In this document: positions 59,418 to 64,000 of the stretch, piece after piece
Layout: each line of letters starts with the position of its first letter
Position numbering within the stretch: the stretch's first letter is position 1
Source of the DNA: Alphaproteobacteria bacterium
GTDB taxonomy: Bacteria; Pseudomonadota; Alphaproteobacteria; Micropepsales; Micropepsaceae
DNA length: 64,000 nt
Assembly (NCBI GenBank): GCA_017983635.1
Contig: JAGOBA010000001.1
Span: forward strand, 248,001-312,000
Reading direction: 5' to 3'
The notes under the pieces: generated by a model
The model's input: only the letters and a program-made list of their open reading frames with translations
Told to the model about the DNA's origin: nothing
Database searches by the model: none
Program-made: the position numbers and the translations under genes

Positions 59418-60239
59418 ATGCAAACCCAACTCGACGCCAACACCAAATTGCAACGCATGCTCGCAGGCAAAGTTGCCATCATAACGGGGTCGACCTCCGG
59501 GATCGGACTTGGCATCGCGCGCTCGCTGGCCGAGGCCGGCGCGAACGTCGTGCTGAACGGGCTCGGCGATATGGACGAGATTAAGCGCACGCGTGTGATG
59601 TTGGAGCAGGCAACGGGCGTCACCGTCGCGTTCGACGGTGCCAATCTGATGGACGCCGGCGAGACGGCCGCGATGGTCCAGCGCACCGAGAAGCAGTTCG
59701 GCGGTGTCGACATTCTCGTCAACAACGCGGGCATTCAACACGTTTCGCCGATCGAGGCGTTTCCGGCGGCGAAGTGGGACGCGATTTTGGCGTTGAACTT
59801 GTCGGCGGTATTTCACGCAACCAAGGCCGCCTTCGCCGGCATGAAGGCGCGCAAGTTCGGACGCGTGATCAACGTGGCTTCGGCGCACGGGATTGTCGCC
59901 TCGCCGTTCAAGTCGGCTTACGTCGCGGCAAAACACGGCGTTGTCGGCTTAACCAAGGTGACGGCACTTGAGGGCGCGGAGTTCAACGTCACTGCGAACG
60001 CAATCTGCCCGGGCTATGTTTACACACCGTTGGTCGAGAAGCAGATCGACGATCAAGCGAAGGCGCACGGCATTCCGCGCGAGCAAGTGATCCGCGACGT
60101 GCTCTTGGTCAATCAGCCGAACAAGAAATTTGCGACCGTCGAGGAGATGGGCGCGCTCGCCGCGTTTTTGGCCAGCGATCTCGCGGCCTCGATCACCGGC
60201 GCGGCGTTGCCGATCGACGGCGGCTGGACCGCACATTGA
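59418..60239 (+). CDS. bdhA: 3-Hydroxybutyrate dehydrogenase (SDR)
   Basis: 273 aa. SDR with TGSTSGIGLGIAR, NNAG at about residue 106, catalytic SAHGIVAS and YVAAK, and the family-typical FNVTANAICPGYVYTPLVEKQI with NQPNKKFATVEE. Interconverts 3-hydroxybutyrate and acetoacetate, as in PHB or ketone-body use. AGGAG lies ten or so bases before the ATG. A bipartite promoter-like element is upstream, and a 57-aa gene follows. Confidence 0.9.
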   Translation: MQTQLDANTKLQRMLAGKVAIITGSTSGIGLGIARSLAEAGANVVLNGLGDMDEIKRTRVMLEQATGVTVAFDGANLMDAGETAAMVQRTEKQFGGVDILVNNAGIQHVSPIEAFPAAKWDAILALNLSAVFHATKAAFAGMKARKFGRVINVASAHGIVASPFKSAYVAAKHGVVGLTKVTALEGAEFNVTANAICPGYVYTPLVEKQIDDQAKAHGIPREQVIRDVLLVNQPNKKFATVEEMGALAAFLASDLAASITGAALPIDGGWTAH

Positions 60240-60263
60240 ACCAACTCAAGCAGGAGCACCGAT

Positions 60264-60437
60264 ATGATCAAGTTCATTCGCGAAAGCCGGCGCAACGCCT
60301 ACTGGCTTGCAGGACAGTTCGATCGCAACGCCAATCCCCTCGCCGACAGGGCGATGGCGGCGTGGAGCGAAATTCTCGGGCACGAACAAGCGCGGCTCTG
60401 GCTGAATGCGCGCGCGAGCGATGAGCGCGGCCGGTAA
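60264..60437 (+). CDS. 57-aa small protein downstream of bdhA
   Basis: A short gene beginning MIKFIRESRRNAYWLAGQF and ending RASDERGR. CAGGAG lies nine bases before the ATG and the gap to bdhA is 24 bp, so it is probably co-transcribed and translated. Basic and amphipathic with no membrane helix; tryptophan-containing helices (AAWSEILG, RLWLNAR). Family unknown. The next 300 bp hold no gene but carry the OmpA promoter. Confidence 0.7.
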   Translation: MIKFIRESRRNAYWLAGQFDRNANPLADRAMAAWSEILGHEQARLWLNARASDERGR

Positions 60438-60653
60438 CTCGCGTTGCGCACCGTGTGCGCCATGAAACACGGTTAACGAGAGCGGGGGCGAACGATCTCA
60501 GCGCGTTGTTTTGCTTGCCATATCCACGCCCAGTTATCCAAAAGTGGTAGTTCGATAGGATCAGATTCCTTCAGTGAGCTGCACGCAGAACTGGCAGCGC
60601 ACATCTATCGCGTGAATCGCGTGCGGCATCGTGTACCCGAAACCTCTTTTGCG

Positions 60654-60682
60654 TTGACGCGAAATCCTGTGCCGCTACTTAA
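60654..60682 (+). promoter_or_regulatory. Promoter of OmpA-family gene 1
   Basis: TTGACG (60654-60659), 16-17 bp, TACTTA/ACTTAA (60676-60682). The sequence TTGACGCG...CCT..G.CGCTACT is shared with the promoter of the second OmpA gene. Confidence 0.65.
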
Positions 60683-60735
60683 CCCAGCAACTGGCGCCTG
60701 CCCCTCCGCAGGGCGCGAGATCAATTGGGGTTCTC

Positions 60736-61815
60736 ATGAAATACAAATCAGCATTGCTCGTCACGGTCGCAGCCGTGTCGATGGGCGCCGCCTCGCAGGG
60801 CCAAGCGCGTCACAACGGTTGGTACATCGGGCTCGAAGCCGGCGCGAACTGGATCGACGATACGGATGTGCTCAACTCGTACTTGCCGCCGATCGACGAG
60901 GAGTTCAGCGAGGTCGCCTTGGTGGCACCGTCGTTCGCGCAGACGCAGATCGAGTTTGACACCGGCTGGGCAGGCTTCGTCACCGTCGGCTATGCGTTCG
61001 ACAACAATTGGCGCATCGAAGGCGAGGTCGGATACCGGCAGAACGACTTCAGTGTCGACACCTTCTTCGTTGGGAAGGCTGCGCGCATCGCGCCCAACCT
61101 CAGCGGCGATTTGACGGAATACACGGCTATGGTCAACGTCATCTATGACGTTCCGCTGACGGACAAATTGAACCTAAACCTCGGTCTCGGCGCCGGCGTC
61201 GACTACGCCGACCTCGATGTGAATGGTGTCGGCAGCGACAGCGACACGAACTTTGCCTATCAAGCGATCGCGGGCGTGACGTATGAAGTCAGCAAGCGGC
61301 TCGATCTGACTCTGACCTATCGCTACCTGCATGTGGATTCGCCGGAGTTCTCGAATGTGAGCGGCGCGGTGCGGGTCGACGATCTTGAGAAACACTCGGT
61401 GACGATCGGCTTGCGCTACGACCTCTATGAGGATGAAGCGCCGGTGGTGGCACCTCCGCCGCCGCCGCCCCCACCGCCGGGGCCGCAGCAGTTCATCATC
61501 TATTTCGGCTTCGACAAGTGCAACATCACGCCGGAAGCCGACAAGGTGTTGGGCGAAGCGGCGCAGGCCGCCAAGACGCAAGGCTCGGCAGCGGTTACGA
61601 TCGTCGGTCACACCGACACGATGGGATCGAACGAGTACAACCAGCGTCTGTCCGAGTGCCGTGCGAATGCGGCGAAGACGAACTTGGTCGATAGGGGCAT
61701 TGGCGCGGGTTCGATTTCCACGAGCGGTCGCGGCGAGGCCTTACTCCTCGTCAAAACCGGGGACGGGGTGAAGGAACCGCAAAACCGCCGGGCAACGATC
61801 GACCTGAACAAGTAG
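60736..61815 (+). CDS. OmpA-family porin, copy 1
   Basis: 359 aa. Signal peptide (MKYKSALLVTVAAVSMGAASQGQA), an eight-stranded barrel (GWYIGLEAGANWID to SVTIGLRYDLYED), a proline-run hinge (APPPPPPPPPG) and a C-terminal peptidoglycan-binding OmpA domain (QFIIYFGFDKCNITPEADKV, TIVGHTDTMGSNEYNQRLSECRANA) with the Asp and Arg that bind diaminopimelate. A Cys pair (CNI/SEC) fits a disulphide. Has its own promoter and terminator. Confidence 0.94.
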   Translation: MKYKSALLVTVAAVSMGAASQGQARHNGWYIGLEAGANWIDDTDVLNSYLPPIDEEFSEVALVAPSFAQTQIEFDTGWAGFVTVGYAFDNNWRIEGEVGYRQNDFSVDTFFVGKAARIAPNLSGDLTEYTAMVNVIYDVPLTDKLNLNLGLGAGVDYADLDVNGVGSDSDTNFAYQAIAGVTYEVSKRLDLTLTYRYLHVDSPEFSNVSGAVRVDDLEKHSVTIGLRYDLYEDEAPVVAPPPPPPPPPGPQQFIIYFGFDKCNITPEADKVLGEAAQAAKTQGSAAVTIVGHTDTMGSNEYNQRLSECRANAAKTNLVDRGIGAGSISTSGRGEALLLVKTGDGVKEPQNRRATIDLNK

Positions 61816-61839
61816 GGTCGAACAAGCGTTGATCTAATG

Positions 61840-61870
61840 AAGGGCGGGACCGCAAGGTTCCGCCCTTTTT
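61840..61870 (+). terminator. Rho-independent terminator after OmpA copy 1
   Basis: Stem AAGGGCGG.ACC / GGT.CCGCCCTT with loop GCAA and a run of five T. Confidence 0.85.
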
Positions 61871-62011
61871 GCTGTTTGATGTTGACCCACGCTGGAATAG
61901 ATTCCTCTTTCTGCTGCACGCAGGGCGAGCATTTTTGCTGCGGCGGCGACACACCGCCCACACCATTGTGTTTCCGCATTCCATAATTCAACGGTCCGCA
62001 CAGGATTCCCG

Positions 62012-62039
62012 TTGACGCGCAAACCTAGGGCGCTACTAG
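62012..62039 (+). promoter_or_regulatory. Promoter of OmpA-family gene 2
   Basis: TTGACG (62012-62017), 16 bp, TACTAG (62034-62039). Near-identical to the copy 1 promoter. Confidence 0.6.
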
Positions 62040-62096
62040 AGAAAGTGATGGGTCGGCGCCGGTATTGCGGCGCTCAAAACGAAGAATGGGGTCGCC

Positions 62097-63149
62097 ATGT
62101 ATTCCAAAATTGCACTGCTCGGCGCCGTTGCCGCGCTCTCCCTCGTCGCCGCGGGACAATCCCAGGCGCATCATCAAGGTTGGTATGTCGGGCTCGAGGG
62201 CGGTGCCAATTGGGTGGACGACAACACATTCGCCTACGACACCGGCAATCCGCCCGGTGGCGCGCCACTTGCCGTTCGGGAGATGGAGTTCGACACCGGG
62301 TGGGCCGCGCTGGGCACTATCGGTTATGGGTTCGAGAAGAACTGGCGGGTGGAACTGGAGCTCGGCTACCGCCAGAACGATGCCGACTTCACGCTGCCTG
62401 TCGGGGCCGCGCTTCCGACGAATGGCGAGTTGACCGAATACACGGCGATGATCAACGTCATTTATGACGTGCCTCTCTCAGAGCGCTTCGACCTCAACGT
62501 CGGCTTGGGCGCGGGCGCGGACTATGCGCAATACAATGACGACCGCATCGTCGATGATGCCGACACGAACTTTGCCTACCAAGCGATCGCCGGTCTCACC
62601 TACAAGCTGACGAGCCGGCTCGACGTAAGTTTGACCTATCGGTTCTTGAACGTGGACTCGCCGAACTTTGCCGACGCGGTGCCGGGCCGTGGCGACACGT
62701 ATGCCTTCGACGATGTCGAGAAGCACACGGTCACTGTCGGGCTGCGCTACGACCTGTTCGAGGACGCGGCGCCGTATGTGGCACCGCCACCGGCGCCCCC
62801 GCCCGCGCCGCCAACCGAGGCGCGTCAGTTCATCATCTATTTCGGCTTCAACAAGTGCAACATCTCGCCGGAAGCGGACACGGTTTTGGGCGAGGCTGCC
62901 TCGACTGCGAAGACGGCGGGCTCCGCGTCCGTTGTGATCGTCGGCCACACGGATACGGTCGGCTCGAACGCGTACAACCAAAAGCTCTCGCAATGCCGCG
63001 CGAACGCTGCAAAGACGAACTTGGTTGCCAAGGGCATCAGCGCCGGCTCGATCTCGACCAACGGCCGCGGCGAGGACGAACTTCTCGTCAAAACCGGCGA
63101 CGGCGTGAAGGAACCCCAAAACCGCCGCGCGACGGTCGATTTGAATTAG
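62097..63149 (+). CDS. OmpA-family porin, copy 2
   Basis: 350 aa, collinear with copy 1: signal peptide (MYSKIALLGAVAALSLVAAGQSQA), barrel GWYVGLEGGANWVDD, Ala/Pro hinge (APPPAPPPAPP) and the same OmpA domain (FIIYFGFNKCNISPEADTV, IVGHTDTVGSNAYNQKLSQCRANA). The barrel loops differ most, as expected if surface exposed. Separate promoter and terminator. Confidence 0.94.
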   Translation: MYSKIALLGAVAALSLVAAGQSQAHHQGWYVGLEGGANWVDDNTFAYDTGNPPGGAPLAVREMEFDTGWAALGTIGYGFEKNWRVELELGYRQNDADFTLPVGAALPTNGELTEYTAMINVIYDVPLSERFDLNVGLGAGADYAQYNDDRIVDDADTNFAYQAIAGLTYKLTSRLDVSLTYRFLNVDSPNFADAVPGRGDTYAFDDVEKHTVTVGLRYDLFEDAAPYVAPPPAPPPAPPTEARQFIIYFGFNKCNISPEADTVLGEAASTAKTAGSASVVIVGHTDTVGSNAYNQKLSQCRANAAKTNLVAKGISAGSISTNGRGEDELLVKTGDGVKEPQNRRATVDLN

Positions 63150-63177
63150 AGCGCCGAGCACTGCAATCGGTTTGACG

Positions 63178-63202
63178 AGGCGGGGCCGTAAGGCTCCGCC
63201 TT
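63178..63202 (+). terminator. Rho-independent terminator after OmpA copy 2
   Basis: Stem AGGCGGGGCC / GGCTCCGCCT with loop GTAA and a T-rich tail. Confidence 0.75.
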
Positions 63203-63270
63203 CTTCTTTCTGGCTTGCAGCGCACCCCGCTGCTGAGGATCATGGCGACTTGACCTTTGAGGCGCTGCTC

Positions 63271-64000
63271 ATGACCGGTTTCCTGTTTCGCAATCTGTCT
63301 CTGCTCGATCCGCGCTGGGAAGCCGCGCGGGGCGGGTATGAGGTGTTGGTCGAAGGGGACCGGATCCGCGAGCTTTCGGATCGGCCGATCAAGGCGGCTG
63401 GTGCCAGCGTCGTCGATTGCGGCGGGCGGACGTTGATGCCGGGGCTGATCGACTGTCACGTGCACATCTATCTGGTGGAGCTGGGGTTGCACCGGCTCGA
63501 GTCCATGCCGCTGACGTTGCTCACGGCGAAGGCGTCGAAGTTGATGCGCGACATGCTCGACCGCGGGTTTACGACCGTGCGCGACACGGGCGGAGCGGAT
63601 TGGGGGATCAAGGAGGCGGTCGAGACCGGCGTGCTGGCAGGGCCGCGGTTGTTCATCTCTGGGCGGCCGATTTCGATGACCGGCGGGCACGGGGATTCGC
63701 GGCGGCGCACAGCGGGCGACGAGCCCTGCAAGTGCTGCAACGCGCTGTCGTTCGTGCTAGAAACGGCCGACGGCGCGGACGGCGTGCGCAAGGCGGTGCG
63801 CGAGCAGATGCGGCAGGGCGCCGATCAGATCAAGATTTTCGTGTCCGGCGGTGTCGCCTCGCCGTGGGACCCGCTCGAGAGTCTGCAGTATTCGCCCTCC
63901 GAGATCGCCGCTGCCGTCGAAGAGGCGCACAATTTCGGGCGCTATGTGCTGGCGCATGCGTATTCGCCCGAAGCGATCACGCGCGCGGTCGCGAACGGTG
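63271..64000 (+). CDS. Amidohydrolase-family enzyme (3' truncated)
   Basis: The first 243 residues of a metal-dependent hydrolase. DCGGRTLMPGLIDCHVHI gives the H-x-H metal ligands, TGGHGD and the candidate carboxylated Lys in QIKIFVSGG, and AHAYSPEAI a further His; these fit the imidazolonepropionase/prolidase-like branch. It begins from ATG 63271 with GAGG upstream and runs off the end. No signal peptide. Confidence 0.88.
   Translation, partial: MTGFLFRNLSLLDPRWEAARGGYEVLVEGDRIRELSDRPIKAAGASVVDCGGRTLMPGLIDCHVHIYLVELGLHRLESMPLTLLTAKASKLMRDMLDRGFTTVRDTGGADWGIKEAVETGVLAGPRLFISGRPISMTGGHGDSRRRTAGDEPCKCCNALSFVLETADGADGVRKAVREQMRQGADQIKIFVSGGVASPWDPLESLQYSPSEIAAAVEEAHNFGRYVLAHAYSPEAITRAVANG

Noticed and set aside
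1-64000. tRNA, rRNA, CRISPR arrays, IS elements and replication origin
   Set aside because: I looked for characteristic T-arm sequences, regularly spaced repeats, transposase motifs and DnaA-box clusters and found none I could support.

Overview
The window reads as GC-rich chromosomal DNA of an alphaproteobacterium. Supporting signs are the ECF sigma/NrsF pair, the LuxI/LuxR pair, HupE/UreJ, tandem M13 peptidases, the OmpA porins and the dense short-spaced gene layout. Micropepsales, Caulobacterales or a neighbouring order would fit, but I cannot place it further. I see no tRNA, rRNA, IS element, prophage or CRISPR array. Genes are packed in short operons, many with ATGA overlaps. Both ends cut a gene: an autotransporter-type barrel at the left and an amidohydrolase at the right.

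Layout. 1-4362: barrel fragment, SDR, then a quorum-sensing unit (LuxR, LuxI-type acyl-homoserine-lactone synthase and a translationally coupled 69-aa protein) with two inverted repeats, and an unknown membrane protein. 4491-9368: LOG-family enzyme, a two-gene unit of unknown proteins (one resembling the proteasome/Ntn fold), an atypical SDR with a DsbA-type isomerase, and a SufR-like cysteine-containing regulator with a probable leaderless transcript. 9527-11106: a fusion of a cold-shock domain, a glycine-rich linker and a VOC (glyoxalase-fold) domain, followed by a second diverged cold-shock-like protein and a small membrane protein. 11264-13887: a secreted sensor-like protein overlapping a membrane histidine-kinase-like protein whose phospho-acceptor histidine is missing. 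13889-19128: XRE/MmyB regulator and a DUF3604/PPIase/HupE operon.

19286-23710: tandem M13 metallopeptidases whose leaders and terminators are also duplicated. 23710-28317: FAD oxidase, LLM flavin oxidoreductase, alpha/beta hydrolase, GFA and phytanoyl-CoA dioxygenase. 28420-30078: a membrane-anchored LuxR-type regulator with an exported VOC protein and DUF4199, marked by a perfect 21-bp direct repeat ahead of both downstream genes. 30101-34968: TPR protein, YHS protein, ECF sigma/NrsF, GH84 hydrolase and a DUF433/DUF5615 toxin-antitoxin-like pair. 35069-43117: acyl-CoA synthetase and dehydrogenase, GFA/MFS and small membrane proteins, PQQ sugar dehydrogenase plus TauD-type dioxygenase, and a membrane-tethered protein with a nuclease-like motif.

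43283-47470: S24/XRE repressor, a LuxR solo with a lux-box-like repeat, a 700-bp non-coding stretch and an unknown outer-membrane protein. 47563-57952: hydrolases, GST, CuZn superoxide dismutase, an 800-aa ThDP enzyme with a divergent LysR, two peroxiredoxin-like paralogues, a cupin and an MFS transporter. 58020-64000: NDH-2, 3-hydroxybutyrate dehydrogenase, a 57-aa protein, tandem OmpA-family porins with near-identical promoters, and an amidohydrolase.

The strongest novelty candidates are the cold-shock/VOC fusion with its cold-shock-like neighbour, the membrane LuxR/VOC/DUF4199 unit with its repeated operator, the DUF3604/PPIase/HupE operon, and the histidine-less kinase with its secreted partner. 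Quorum sensing (two LuxR proteins, one synthase) is the clearest regulatory theme.
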